Assembly (NCBI RefSeq): GCF_018860745.1
Contig: NZ_JAHKPY010000008.1
Location: 1 to 64,000, forward strand
Length of the DNA: 64,000 nucleotides
Direction of reading: 5' to 3'
Origin: Zobellia uliginosa
Lineage (GTDB): Bacteria > Bacteroidota > Bacteroidia > Flavobacteriales > Flavobacteriaceae
Every line of letters starts with the position of its first letter. Position 1 is the first letter of the stretch. Below are positions 8,488-17,385 of this stretch, one piece after another. The notes beneath the pieces are model-generated. The model was not told the DNA's origin, ran no database searches, and was given only the letters and a program-made list of their open reading frames with translations. A program made the position numbers and the translations under genes.

Positions 8488-10800
8488 ATGAACAGATTAA
8501 GGTACGGTCTAACCTCGTTACTTTTTGTATTTGCCAGTGTTCTAATGGCACAACAAGGTGTAAATGCAGAAAAGGATCCAGGTCATTACAACCAAAGTAA
8601 ATTTAAACAGTTATACGAGGAGTTCGCAACTCCAAATAATTATCGTTCTGCCTCCGGTACTCCAGGCCCCGATTATTATCAGCAGCAAGCCGATTATAAA
8701 ATGGATATTGAGCTTGATGATAAAAATGCTAAAATCTTTGGTACGGAAACTATTACCTATACCAATAATTCACCAGATGACTTAGAATATCTTTGGTTGC
8801 AATTGGATCAAAATGTACGTGCCAAGACGTCAAAATCCCCATTGCGCGATGGAGGTGGAGTTCCCATGGCAGAGCCGGCAGGTTCGTTTGCACAGAAATA
8901 TATGACCGAGCCTTTTGATGGCGGTTTTAATATAGACTATGTGAAAGATGCGAACGGAAAACCCATGAAATATACCATCAACCAGACTATGATGCGTATT
9001 GATATTCCTCAGGCATTGAAGAGTAAAGAACAAATTTCATTTTCAATAAAATGGAATTATAACATTCCTAACCATACGGTTAACAGAGCACGTTCTGGGT
9101 ATGAGTATTTTGAAAAAGATGGGAACCGTGCTTATGTTATAGCACAGTTCTTTCCACGAATGGCTGTCTACAGTGATGTAGAGGGTTGGCAGAATCATCA
9201 ATTCTGGGGTAGCGGTGAGTTTGCCCTTACATTTGGAGATTATGATGTAAACATTACCGTACCCGCAGATCACGTGTTAGATGCTACGGGATCACTTCAG
9301 AATAGAAAGGAAATTTTTTCTAAAGAGATGATGAAGCGTTATGAGAAAGCAAAGAAGTCTTATGACAAGCCTGTTCTAATCGTAACTCAAGAAGAAGCCG
9401 AAGAAGCGGAAAAAGGTTTTTCCGAAAAGAAAAAGACATGGAAATTTAGAGCAGAGAACGTAAGAGATTACGGTTTTGCAACTTCAAGGAAGTTTATTTG
9501 GGATATGCAGGCGGTTAAGGTTGGTAACAAAGATGTTATGGCAGTATCGCTTTATCCAAAAGAAGGTAACCCACTTTGGGAAGAGTATTCTACAAAAGCG
9601 GTGGCGCATACTTTAGAATCATACTCATCTCATACATTTGATTATCCTTATCCCAAGGCAATTTCTGTACATGCCAAACAACAAGGTATGGAGTACCCAA
9701 TGATTTGTTGGAACTACGGACGTCCTAACGAAGATGGTACCTATTCCGATCGTGTAAAATATGGTATGATCAGTGTAATTATTCACGAAGTTGGACATAA
9801 CTTTTTTCCAATGATCGTAAATTCCGACGAGCGCCAATGGGGATGGATGGACGAAGGTCTTGATACTTTTATGCAGTTCATGGCAGAGCAAGAATTTGGT
9901 GAGAAATTTCCAGAAGCTATTTCGCCAAACGAAAAGTATCCTTCACGAAGAGGAGACCCTTCTAAAGTTGTTCCTTACATGGCAGGAGACCAGAGTACGA
10001 TTGCTCCGATCATGTCAAATCCAGAAAATGTATACCAATTGGGTCCTAATGCATATGGTAAGCCTGCCACGGCACTTAACATTCTACGAGAAACCGTAAT
10101 GGGTAGAGAGCTTTTTGACCATGCATTCAAAACCTATTCTCACCGTTGGATGTTTAAGCACCCAACTCCTGAAGATTTCTTTAGAACTATGGAAGATGCT
10201 TCTGCAGTAGACTTGGATTGGTATTGGAGAGGATGGTTCTATACTACGGATTTTGTGGATATAGGTGTAAAGGGAATCAAAAAATACTATGTAACGGATC
10301 AGCCAAGCAAAAAAATGCAAGAGTATATGGCTGCTCGTGGAATTACAGAGGCAGATTTACCACCATTGGTTTATTTGGCAGAAGAAGGTAGTGATGATTT
10401 AGATACTAACTTAAAAGGCAAAGCACCTTCTGAGAGTTCTAAGTCTTTAAAAGAATTTATGATGGATAACTTAACGGCCGAGGAAAGAGCAGCGGTTAAA
10501 GAACCTAAATATTTCTATGAGGTTACTTATGATAAGCCAGGAGGAATTCCTATGCCATTAATAGTGGAATATACATATGCAGACGGTACAACTAAGAATA
10601 TAACCTACCCACCTGAAATTTGGAGAAAGAATGACAAGGAAGTGAGCGTAGTGATCTCCTCACAGACAGAACTTACCGGTATTGTGGTGGATCCAAAAGC
10701 AGAAACTGCGGATATTGATACCTCTAACAACGCATGGCCTAAGAAACAGGAAAAATCTGATTTTGATAAGATGAAGGAAAACGCCGTCAAAGGCAAATAA
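8488..10800 (+). CDS. M1 family zinc metallopeptidase (aminopeptidase N-like)
   Basis: A secreted peptidase of 770 residues with a signal peptide (cleavage near LMAQ). The zinc site is complete: HEVGH at residues 433-437 and the third ligand Glu456 in WMDEGLDTF, which gives the HExxH-18x-E spacing of M1 peptidases. The exopeptidase loop is GMEYP near residue 400, in place of the textbook GAMEN. The N-terminal region around residues 60-200 (MDIELDDKNAKIFGTETITY) is the M1 beta-sandwich. A C-terminal extension beyond the catalytic and helical part includes a beta-rich segment. It probably trims peptides in the periplasm or at the cell surface. It follows the DUF6702 gene after 60 bases and is followed by a strong terminator. 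Confidence 0.93.
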   Translation: MNRLRYGLTSLLFVFASVLMAQQGVNAEKDPGHYNQSKFKQLYEEFATPNNYRSASGTPGPDYYQQQADYKMDIELDDKNAKIFGTETITYTNNSPDDLEYLWLQLDQNVRAKTSKSPLRDGGGVPMAEPAGSFAQKYMTEPFDGGFNIDYVKDANGKPMKYTINQTMMRIDIPQALKSKEQISFSIKWNYNIPNHTVNRARSGYEYFEKDGNRAYVIAQFFPRMAVYSDVEGWQNHQFWGSGEFALTFGDYDVNITVPADHVLDATGSLQNRKEIFSKEMMKRYEKAKKSYDKPVLIVTQEEAEEAEKGFSEKKKTWKFRAENVRDYGFATSRKFIWDMQAVKVGNKDVMAVSLYPKEGNPLWEEYSTKAVAHTLESYSSHTFDYPYPKAISVHAKQQGMEYPMICWNYGRPNEDGTYSDRVKYGMISVIIHEVGHNFFPMIVNSDERQWGWMDEGLDTFMQFMAEQEFGEKFPEAISPNEKYPSRRGDPSKVVPYMAGDQSTIAPIMSNPENVYQLGPNAYGKPATALNILRETVMGRELFDHAFKTYSHRWMFKHPTPEDFFRTMEDASAVDLDWYWRGWFYTTDFVDIGVKGIKKYYVTDQPSKKMQEYMAARGITEADLPPLVYLAEEGSDDLDTNLKGKAPSESSKSLKEFMMDNLTAEERAAVKEPKYFYEVTYDKPGGIPMPLIVEYTYADGTTKNITYPPEIWRKNDKEVSVVISSQTELTGIVVDPKAETADIDTSNNAWPKKQEKSDFDKMKENAVKGK

Positions 10801-10818
10801 ATTTTTGTTAATATCACA

Positions 10819-10856
10819 AAAAGTCCTGTTAGGTTTTCTTTACCTGACAGGACTTT
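10819..10856 (+). terminator. Rho-independent terminator
   Basis: AAAGTCCTGTtAGGT and ACCTgACAGGACTTT arms with a short T-rich loop lie directly after the M1 peptidase stop codon and separate it from tatA. Confidence 0.75.
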
Positions 10857-10871
10857 CTATGTAAACTTGAT

Positions 10872-10879
10872 TATATTTG
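10872..10879 (+). promoter_or_regulatory. TATATTTG -7-like element very close to the tatA start
   Basis: An exact TAnnTTTG match that ends only 4 bases before the tatA ATG at 10884. If functional, the transcript would be leaderless or nearly so. No good -33 element is visible. Confidence 0.35.
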
Positions 10880-10883
10880 TTGT

Positions 10884-11222
10884 ATGCATTCATTGTTCTT
10901 TATATTCATTAGCGGTGGCGAAATCTTCTTTATCATGTTTATTGTGGTAATGGTTTTCGGTGCTGATAAGATACCCGGTATAGCCAAGGGGCTGGGCAAG
11001 GGTATGCGTCAACTTAAAGACGCCACGGAAGATATTAAACAAGAAATCCAAAAAAGTGCTGATAAGCAGGGTATTGATACTAGCTTTATTACGGACATCA
11101 AAAAGGATATTGATGACGTTAAGGATAATATTACTTCAGGAATCGGTAATGACATCAAAAAAGGAGTAAGTGACGTTAAGAAGAGCGTGGATGATGTTAC
11201 GGGAACTATCAAAAGAAGTTAG
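10884..11222 (+). CDS. tatA: Sec-independent protein translocase TatA/MttA family
   Basis: A 112-residue component of the twin-arginine translocation pathway, which exports folded proteins across the cytoplasmic membrane. It has the expected layout: a short N-terminal membrane helix (residues 3-24, with GGEIFFIMFIVVMVFGADKI), a glycine hinge, an amphipathic helix (IPGIAKGLGKGMRQLKD) and a long charged lysine/aspartate-rich tail. The FGADKIP motif is family-typical. It is followed two bases later by the PAP2 phosphatase gene, so the two are probably co-transcribed. No tatC is in the window. The tail is longer than in minimal TatA proteins. Confidence 0.9.
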   Translation: MHSLFFIFISGGEIFFIMFIVVMVFGADKIPGIAKGLGKGMRQLKDATEDIKQEIQKSADKQGIDTSFITDIKKDIDDVKDNITSGIGNDIKKGVSDVKKSVDDVTGTIKRS

Positions 11223-11224
11223 AT

Positions 11225-11797
11225 TTGCTGAATCGCATCTTAGAATGGGATAGAGAAACCTTTATTTACCTTAATAACTTAGGTATTGAAGATCATGATC
11301 AATTTTGGATTATTGTCACACATTTTTCTACTTGGATTCCACTTTTTTTATTATTCCTTGTTTTGATTTTTCTTAAATACCCTAAGAGGGAAGCTATTTT
11401 TGTTGTGCTTACCATTGTTTTAATGATTGCGTTCGTATCTACGATTACGGACCTGACCAAAGAAGTTGTAGCGCGTACGCGACCCAATAACAATGAAAAT
11501 ATTAATACGTTGATTAGGATACTGAAGCCATCTTCTACCTACAGTTTCTTTTCAGGTCATTCATCCAGTTCCTTTTCCGTAACTACTATTGTAGTTCTCT
11601 TTTTGAGACGACGGTTCAAATGGTGTTGGTTATTTTACATCTGGCCGTTACTCTTTGTTTCCAGCCGTATTTTTGTTGGAGTACATTTTCCTATAGATAT
11701 TATTGTAGGGTCATCAGTAGGGGTTTTATCGGCTTGGCTTTTCTACAAACTTTACGTTCAGCTTATCGCACCCTACTTAGGGTTAAGCCATCCCTAA
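11225..11797 (+). CDS. PAP2 family membrane phosphatase
   Basis: 190 residues starting at a TTG two bases after the tatA stop; the family-like N-terminus (LNRILEWDRETFIYLNNLG) supports that start. It has several membrane helices and the three acid-phosphatase motifs: KEVVARTRP (motif 1), FFSGHSSSSF (motif 2, catalytic His) and SRIFVGVHFPIDIIVG (motif 3, His nucleophile). Enzymes of this type dephosphorylate lipid phosphates such as phosphatidic acid or undecaprenyl pyrophosphate. Its 3' end overlaps the convergent O-methyltransferase gene by 35 bases. Confidence 0.9.
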   Translation: MLNRILEWDRETFIYLNNLGIEDHDQFWIIVTHFSTWIPLFLLFLVLIFLKYPKREAIFVVLTIVLMIAFVSTITDLTKEVVARTRPNNNENINTLIRILKPSSTYSFFSGHSSSSFSVTTIVVLFLRRRFKWCWLFYIWPLLFVSSRIFVGVHFPIDIIVGSSVGVLSAWLFYKLYVQLIAPYLGLSHP

Positions 11798-12404
11798 TAG
11801 GTAATAATACGGTTTCTATACGAGGGTCCTCTTTCAATTTTCTATTAAAGTCCAATAGAATGGGTGTTACCTTGTCTTTTTTGTCTAGCGGTTCAACTAC
11901 TTTTCCGGACCAGAGTACATTATCGGATAATATAACGCTGCCAGGTCTTGTCTTTTTCATGACCAATTCAAAATAATCCGGATAATCTTTTTTTTCGGCG
12001 TCAATAAAAACAAGGTCAAAAGTAGCTTCTAATTGAGGAATAATTTCCTTTGCATCGCCTACATGCTGAAAGATCTGGTCTTTATATACGCTACGTGAAA
12101 AATAGCGCTCTTGAATGTCCTGAAGTTCTTCGTTAATATCTATAGTGTGTAGTTGGCCGTTCTTTTGCATGCCTTCTGCAAGACAAAGAGCGGAGTACCC
12201 GGTATAGGTTCCTATTTCAAGAATATTTTTGGGATAGATCATTTTAGATAATAAGCTCAATACCCTACCTTGAAAATGACCTGTAAGCATCCGTGGGCGT
12301 ACTACTTTTAGATGGGTTTCCCTGGTAAGTTCTTTTAGTAGTTGGGGTTCGTTTTCGGAATGGTTTTGAATATAATCCTCTAAATCCGCAGATAAGAAAT
12401 GCAT
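11763..12404 (-). CDS. Class I SAM-dependent O-methyltransferase (catechol/caffeoyl-CoA type)
   Basis: 213 residues from the ATG at 12404; an in-frame TTG at 12422 overlaps a likely -7 element and is rejected. The SAM-binding loop is LEIGTYTGYSALCLAEGM, followed by HTIDINEEL (acidic ribose contact) and DLVFIDAEKKDYPDYFE, the metal-binding Asp region of O-methyltransferase family 3. Related enzymes methylate catechols or similar small diphenols with a divalent metal. The true substrate cannot be told from sequence. It stands alone, with an overlapping convergent PAP2 gene downstream. Confidence 0.88.
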   Translation of the reverse strand: MHFLSADLEDYIQNHSENEPQLLKELTRETHLKVVRPRMLTGHFQGRVLSLLSKMIYPKNILEIGTYTGYSALCLAEGMQKNGQLHTIDINEELQDIQERYFSRSVYKDQIFQHVGDAKEIIPQLEATFDLVFIDAEKKDYPDYFELVMKKTRPGSVILSDNVLWSGKVVEPLDKKDKVTPILLDFNRKLKEDPRIETVLLPIRDGLTLSRVR

Positions 12405-12419
12405 GCCCTGAAATTTATA

Positions 12420-12427
12420 CAAATATA
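12420..12427 (-). promoter_or_regulatory. Putative -7 element (TATATTTG) for the O-methyltransferase
   Basis: An exact TAnnTTTG on the minus strand, 15 bases before the ATG at 12404. No convincing -33 match. It supports the ATG start. Confidence 0.45.
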
Positions 12428-12472
12428 TAGTATTTTAGAACTTCGTAACAGAAGAATTAGACCCTTTAAACT

Positions 12473-12940
12473 ATGAGTGAATTTGTAACCAGAAGCGCAG
12501 TATTGGGTGACTTGGATACCTTAAGAGAGTTTGAGCAAGGAATCATTGCTTTTGAAAGACCTTATGATACTACTCTTAAGCCAGATCCAATTAGCTATTA
12601 TGACTTAGGTGAGTTGATAAAAAGCGATGAAGCAGAGATTATAGTAATTGAACACGAAGGTCAATTAATAGCCTCGGGTTATGCTAAAATTATGAGCGCA
12701 AAGCCTTATCTTAAACATGATGCGTACTCTTACTTAGGATTTATGTTTACAGATGCTAATTATAGAGGAAAAGGTTTGAACAAATTAGTAATTGGGGCAT
12801 TAAAGGATTGGTCCAAATCAAAAGGTATTTCTGAAATACGACTAACCGTGTATAATGATAATGACGGAGCTATTAGAGCTTATGAGAAAGTTGGTTTTAA
12901 GGCGCACATAGTTGAGATGAGAATTGATACCTCAAAGTAG
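12473..12940 (+). CDS. GNAT family N-acetyltransferase
   Basis: A 155-residue single-domain GNAT enzyme. The acetyl-CoA pyrophosphate-binding motif is DANYRGKGLNKLVIGAL (residues 98-114, R/QxxGxG/A type), preceded by the beta-strand SYLGFMFT and followed by EIRLTVYNDNDGAIRAYEKV, the usual C-terminal signature. The substrate amine is not predictable. It lies between the O-methyltransferase and kynureninase. A TATTTTTG -7 element just upstream of kynU suggests that kynU has its own promoter. Confidence 0.88.
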   Translation: MSEFVTRSAVLGDLDTLREFEQGIIAFERPYDTTLKPDPISYYDLGELIKSDEAEIIVIEHEGQLIASGYAKIMSAKPYLKHDAYSYLGFMFTDANYRGKGLNKLVIGALKDWSKSKGISEIRLTVYNDNDGAIRAYEKVGFKAHIVEMRIDTSK

Positions 12941-12951
12941 CGCTGTATTAG

Positions 12952-12982
12952 TTTTAATATCATTTCCTAAATTGTATTTTTG
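12952..12982 (+). promoter_or_regulatory. Putative promoter of kynU
   Basis: An exact -7 element TATTTTTG at 12975-12982, 14 bases before the ATG, with a T-rich partial -33 (TTTTA, 12952-12956) at an 18-19 base spacing. Confidence 0.5.
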
Positions 12983-12996
12983 AAAAAAACTGCCCT

Positions 12997-14268
12997 ATGA
13001 AATTCGAGAACACCTTGGCGTTTGCCCAGAAACTGGATGCTGATGATAAACTGCGAAGCTATCGCGATGAGTTTTACTTTCCTAAAGTAAATGGTAAGCA
13101 GGTTATTTATTTTACGGGGAATTCTCTAGGCTTACAGCCCAAAAGGACTCAGAAATTTGTTGATGAGGTAATGAAGGATTGGAAAGACCTTGCAGTAGAA
13201 GGTCATTTTCATTCGGATAAACCTTGGTGGGATTATCATGAGCAATTAGCCGCTCCATTGGCTAAGGTGGTAGGGGCAAAGACAGAGGAAGTATCGGTAA
13301 TGAATACTCTTACTGTAAATCTACATCTTTTGATGGTCACCTTTTACAGGCCCACGTCAAAAAGATATAGGATTCTTTGTGAGGAAAAGGCATTTCCATC
13401 CGATCAGTATATGTTGCAAAGTCAGGTAAGACATCATGGTTTCGACCCGGACGATGCCTTGGTAGAGGTGAAAAAAAGAGAAGGTGAAAATTTTTGGAGA
13501 ACCGAAGATGTTCTAGAAAAAATAAACGAAGTTGGTGATGAATTGGCCTTAGTTCTTATAGGTGGGGTGAACTATTACAACGGACAGGTTTTTGACATGA
13601 AAGCCATTACCAAAGCTGGTAAAGCGGTAGGAGCCAATGTGGGTTGGGATTTAGCTCATGGCGCGGGTAATATAGAATTGAAATTGCATGATTGGGATGC
13701 AGATTTTGCCGCTTGGTGCAGTTATAAATATATGAATAGCGGTCCTGGTAATGCTTCCGGTGTATTTATACATGAGCGTTATTTAAATCAAAGGGATATT
13801 CCTAGGTTTGAAGGTTGGTGGGGAACCAAAAAGGAAACCCGTTTTTTAATGAAACCGGAATTTGAACCTATGGAGAATGCAGACGCTTGGCAGTTGAGTA
13901 ATCCGCCGGTATTATCCGTAGCACCTTATTTAGCTTCTTTGGAAATGTTTGAAGAAGTAGGTATGGAGGCTTTAATAGCCAAAAGAGATGTAATAGTTGC
14001 TTATCTAGAGTTTGTTCTTCATGAAATTGATAAGGATATAGAAGGCACCTCTTTTGAAATCATTACTCCTGAAGATAGAGGAACACAGCTTTCTGTTTTT
14101 TTACATGGACAAGGTAGACCACTTTTCGACTATTTGATGGAGAATGGTGTCATCACAGATTGGCGCGAACCCAATGTTATTCGTTTAGCTCCAGCACCTT
14201 TTTATTGTTCGTTTGAAGATATGTATCGTTTTGGTCAAATCTTAAAAGAGGGCATCAGCACTATTTGA
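12997..14268 (+). CDS. kynU: Kynureninase
   Basis: 423 residues, the usual length. This PLP-dependent hydrolase cleaves kynurenine or 3-hydroxykynurenine to anthranilate or 3-hydroxyanthranilate plus alanine. Seen: the YFTGNSLGLQP N-terminal motif, EKAFPSDQYMLQSQ, WDLAHGAGN (PLP-contacting Asp) and WCSYKYMNSGPG with the Schiff-base Lys at residue 244. FEGWWGT and QLSNPPV follow as in the family. It pairs functionally with the kynurenine 3-monooxygenase at 24739-26079, about 10 kb away in the same orientation. Together they would convert kynurenine to 3-hydroxyanthranilate for NAD synthesis or tryptophan breakdown. The first and last pathway enzymes are not in this window. Confidence 0.96.
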   Translation: MKFENTLAFAQKLDADDKLRSYRDEFYFPKVNGKQVIYFTGNSLGLQPKRTQKFVDEVMKDWKDLAVEGHFHSDKPWWDYHEQLAAPLAKVVGAKTEEVSVMNTLTVNLHLLMVTFYRPTSKRYRILCEEKAFPSDQYMLQSQVRHHGFDPDDALVEVKKREGENFWRTEDVLEKINEVGDELALVLIGGVNYYNGQVFDMKAITKAGKAVGANVGWDLAHGAGNIELKLHDWDADFAAWCSYKYMNSGPGNASGVFIHERYLNQRDIPRFEGWWGTKKETRFLMKPEFEPMENADAWQLSNPPVLSVAPYLASLEMFEEVGMEALIAKRDVIVAYLEFVLHEIDKDIEGTSFEIITPEDRGTQLSVFLHGQGRPLFDYLMENGVITDWREPNVIRLAPAPFYCSFEDMYRFGQILKEGISTI

Positions 14269-14431
14269 TTTTTCTTCTTGGCTATGAACGTTCTCTAACC
14301 AATCTATTTGGTTTAGTGTTGTTTTTCTTTGCTTTTACATTTGTGCATTTCATCGATTATTTATGAGCTAGACAGCTAGTACGGTATTTATTTGCGTACA
14401 TAAGAAGTAAGTTTTGGCCCCAAAATTTAAA

Positions 14432-15508
14432 ATGAACATGAACACTAAAAATGTAAAAATGAAAAACAAAACGTTCCCTACACAAATTATGCTTTTTCTG
14501 GCGGCATGCACTTTTCTGTTAAGTGCCTGTACTGAAGATACTATTGAGCAAGAAACCGAGGTTTCCGTAAATCCTGAAGCAATAGAAGAATTAGAAGAGG
14601 ATTCCCAATTAATCACTAAATATTTTTTAGGCGATGCCGTTCAGGTACGATTAGAAGAAGATGGTACCTATAGTCTGGCGGGTACGGATACGCGCTTGTT
14701 TGAAGATCAACTTGCAGATTCTCCGGATGCCTATAACCCAAACCCCGTTCCAGGTGAGGAACTTACGGCCTTGGCTTTAGCAGGTGGCATTAGAAAATGG
14801 ACGAACAATACTGTTTATTATGTAATAAATGGACTAAGTGCTTCTGTGCGCAGTGAGTTGGAAAAGTCATTTGCCGAGTGGTCTAACAAAACCAATGTAA
14901 CTTTTAAAGAACGTACCAATCAATCTAATTATGTAACCATATCTTCATCAGGTTCTAATAGTAATTCTGGAGTAGCTACTTTGGGAATGTACAATTCTCG
15001 CGGTTATATTCAACTGGGTACTAGAGCTACTGCTGTTGTTATTATTCACGAATTGGGTCATACCTTGGGTTATATTCATGAGCAAAATAGATCAGATAGA
15101 GATAATCATATTATCATTAGAACAGAGAACATCCAATCTAATGCACAAGATCAGTTCTATAAGAGTAGTTCAGCTACATTGCTTACAGGTTCTTTTGATG
15201 TGAACTCCATTATGATGTATGGTAGTTACACGTTCAGTAAAAACGGAAGACCTACTATAACCGATCTTAACGGCAATACATTGCCACAGCGGCAAGCTCG
15301 TTTATCCACTCTGGATATTCAAGGTACTAATGCGGCATATCCTTCATCGGGTGGTGGTAATCCAGACCCGGAACCTGAGGATTTATGTGATTCTACCGCT
15401 AATTATTCATCAAGTAAGCGCTATAACGTAGGGGATTATGTGTTGTACTACGGTCGTCTCTACCAAAGGGATTTTACGCGTTGGAACTACATTAAAAATT
15501 GTAATTAA
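14432..15508 (+). CDS. Astacin-like (M12A) zinc metalloprotease lipoprotein with C-terminal carbohydrate-binding-like module
   Basis: About 358 residues from the ATG at 14432; ATGs at 14438 and 14459 are also possible, and the last gives the most compact lipoprotein signal ending LLSAC. The protease domain has HELGHTLGYIHEQNRSDRD, the full astacin zinc signature (HExxHxxGxxHExxRxDRD), plus the Met-turn SIMMYGSYTFS. The N-terminal region before it, EDSQLITKYFLGDAV, resembles a propeptide. The last 40 residues (RYNVGDYVLYYGRLYQ, two Cys) resemble a CBM5/12 chitin-binding-type module. It is probably an outer-membrane-anchored protease acting on external protein, perhaps while bound to a polysaccharide. 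A strong terminator follows. Confidence 0.9.
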   Translation: MNMNTKNVKMKNKTFPTQIMLFLAACTFLLSACTEDTIEQETEVSVNPEAIEELEEDSQLITKYFLGDAVQVRLEEDGTYSLAGTDTRLFEDQLADSPDAYNPNPVPGEELTALALAGGIRKWTNNTVYYVINGLSASVRSELEKSFAEWSNKTNVTFKERTNQSNYVTISSSGSNSNSGVATLGMYNSRGYIQLGTRATAVVIIHELGHTLGYIHEQNRSDRDNHIIIRTENIQSNAQDQFYKSSSATLLTGSFDVNSIMMYGSYTFSKNGRPTITDLNGNTLPQRQARLSTLDIQGTNAAYPSSGGGNPDPEPEDLCDSTANYSSSKRYNVGDYVLYYGRLYQRDFTRWNYIKNCN

Positions 15509-15556
15509 AACCAACCAGGGGTTAAGATAGGGTAGATTTACTGCCCAATACAAATT

Positions 15557-15590
15557 AAAAAGACCATCTATTTATGATGGTCTTTTTTTT
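15557..15590 (+). terminator. Rho-independent terminator
   Basis: AAAAAGACCATC and GATGGTCTTTTT arms with a 7-base loop and an 8-T tail lie after the astacin-like protease gene. Confidence 0.9.
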
Positions 15591-15691
15591 ACTTTGACAG
15601 GATGTAAAATTCCATGATATAAATCTTAAAAAATTATATATTTTATGGATTCTCATTTCCATATTGAATACTAGCTGAAACAAATGAGTTC

Positions 15692-16372
15692 TTAGTTGGT
15701 TTTTACGTCAATTTTGGAGAAGAAGAGTTTAAAGCTGCCATCTTCGTTCTGATGCATTTTTGCAATTTTGAGTCCGCCTACTTCTGTATAATCTTCCCAA
15801 GTGGTGGTCATTGATGGTTCTTCTTGATTTCCTTTTCTAAAAACCCATTCTCTAACAAGATAATCGTCACCAAAATAAAAGTCATAAGCATCACCTGGCG
15901 TGTAACCACCTTCTTGAGTGTAAACCACAGTTAGTTTCTGCATTTCTTTTTTGCTGATAGGAGCTTCTGCTTGTGGAGTAAGTTTATGGGTGCTTCCATT
16001 TTTATCCCATAGAATATTAATAGGGGCAATTAGCCAATATTTATCATTTATAAAACCGCCATTGGTTTTGTAGGCAGTACTATCCATATCTTTCCTGCTG
16101 TATACCAAAGTGTCGTTTGCAGAAATAGCGGTTACTAGGTTGGCTTTAGGTTTCCAAATCCATGTGCGTTCAAAGTGCGAGGTATCTCTATCCACGTTGA
16201 AAGTAAATTTAAGTTCTTCTACCTTGTTCCAATTTTCGTAGCCGTTAGCGTAAGCTATCTTTTCAAGAATCGTTGGTTCTTTTTTAGGTTGAGGTGTTTC
16301 GGTTTTTTTGGTCTCTTTACAGCCAAGAATAAGAATTGTAAAAAGCAGGATTGCGGAAAAGTACTTTGCCAT
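15692..16372 (-). CDS. Lipoprotein, DUF6503-like
   Basis: 226 residues from the ATG at 16372; the upstream extension to 16426 starts elsewhere and adds an unlikely N-terminus. The signal ends in ILILGC, a lipobox, so it is a lipoprotein. The mature part (ILEKIAYANGYENWNKVEELKF, TWIWKPKANLV, YDFYFGDDYLVREWVFRKG) has the pattern of a beta-rich LolA-like lipid-binding fold seen in Bacteroidota lipoproteins that I associate with DUF6503; the family label is tentative. It is monocistronic between the astacin gene and porP/sprF. Function unknown. Confidence 0.7.
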   Translation of the reverse strand: MAKYFSAILLFTILILGCKETKKTETPQPKKEPTILEKIAYANGYENWNKVEELKFTFNVDRDTSHFERTWIWKPKANLVTAISANDTLVYSRKDMDSTAYKTNGGFINDKYWLIAPINILWDKNGSTHKLTPQAEAPISKKEMQKLTVVYTQEGGYTPGDAYDFYFGDDYLVREWVFRKGNQEEPSMTTTWEDYTEVGGLKIAKMHQNEDGSFKLFFSKIDVKTN

Positions 16373-16469
16373 AGCTAATTTTTTTATAAAGATAAATGCT
16401 TTTGATGAAAGCGCGATACCGACCAAAAATCAATATATCTCAATTCATAAGAAAAATTAGATGTTGTTT

Positions 16470-17375
16470 TTAGAAGTAACGGGGAGATTTCATTGCTTTT
16501 AGTCCTCTATCAAACAACTCATAAATAAGAATAACCTCATGTGTACCACCTGAGTAAGGCCTAAAAGTAGATGTAGGCAAATCATACGCATACCCTATTC
16601 TAAAAGAATCGGAAATGGCATAATCCATTAGCACACCAAAACTGTCTGAATCATTGAAACGGTATGAAGCTCCAATCCAGAATTTCTCATAGAAAAGAAA
16701 ATTTGCGGTTACATCATAAGATGCTGGTGCACCATTGGTATATTTTAATATGGCCGTTGGCTTAAATTTTGTTGTTTCACCTAAATCAAAAACATAGCCG
16801 CCAATAGCGTAGTAACTATTACGCTCAAGAGCTACAAACTCACCTTTGTTTAAATCGGTATTTAAAATACGTGGGGCAGAAGCGCCAACGTACCACTTGT
16901 TTGAACTTATGTAAATACCAACACCCATATTAGGGTTCCATTTGGTAAAACCATCAAAGAAAAAGGGATCGTTCTCATCTGGAGTTTCTAACTTGTAATT
17001 AGTGGCACCACCTTTAAGTCCCAACGCCATGTTTACTTCTCTACTTAGTGGTACGGTATACGACACATCTGCATAGATATAGTTCGTTTTCTCGTAACCT
17101 GATTTATCGTTTATGTAGGATAAACCAACTCCCAAATTACTAAAGCGTATTGGGGTATGAACAGATAATGTACTTGTTGTAGGATTACCTTCTATTCCTG
17201 CCCATTGGTTTCTATGTAAAGCCGTAGCGTTTAGCGTTTGTCTACTGCCTGCGTAAGCTGGGTTAATAGACATTGTATTATATACATATTGGGTAAATTG
17301 TGGTAATTGTTGTGCATTTGAGAAAAAGGCACAGCATATCGCCAGAATTACCAGGTAATTTCTAAATGCTGTCAT
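16470..17375 (-). CDS. PorP/SprF family type IX secretion system outer-membrane protein
   Basis: 301 residues from the ATG at 17375, with a signal peptide ending FFSNAQ; an upstream TTG at 17399 would overlap the previous gene. The start of the mature protein, QLPQFTQYVYNTMSINPAYAGSR, and later HRNQWAGIEG and GVGLSYINDKSGY are the family signature. The rest is a 12-14-strand barrel pattern ending in GTHEVILIYEL. PorP/SprF-like proteins are outer-membrane components that help export or attach proteins carrying type B sorting domains. This one sits 10 bases downstream of just such a protein (17386-19818), so it is probably its dedicated partner. Confidence 0.93.
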   Translation of the reverse strand: MTAFRNYLVILAICCAFFSNAQQLPQFTQYVYNTMSINPAYAGSRQTLNATALHRNQWAGIEGNPTTSTLSVHTPIRFSNLGVGLSYINDKSGYEKTNYIYADVSYTVPLSREVNMALGLKGGATNYKLETPDENDPFFFDGFTKWNPNMGVGIYISSNKWYVGASAPRILNTDLNKGEFVALERNSYYAIGGYVFDLGETTKFKPTAILKYTNGAPASYDVTANFLFYEKFWIGASYRFNDSDSFGVLMDYAISDSFRIGYAYDLPTSTFRPYSGGTHEVILIYELFDRGLKAMKSPRYF

Positions 17376-17385
17376 GGTTGCCTTT

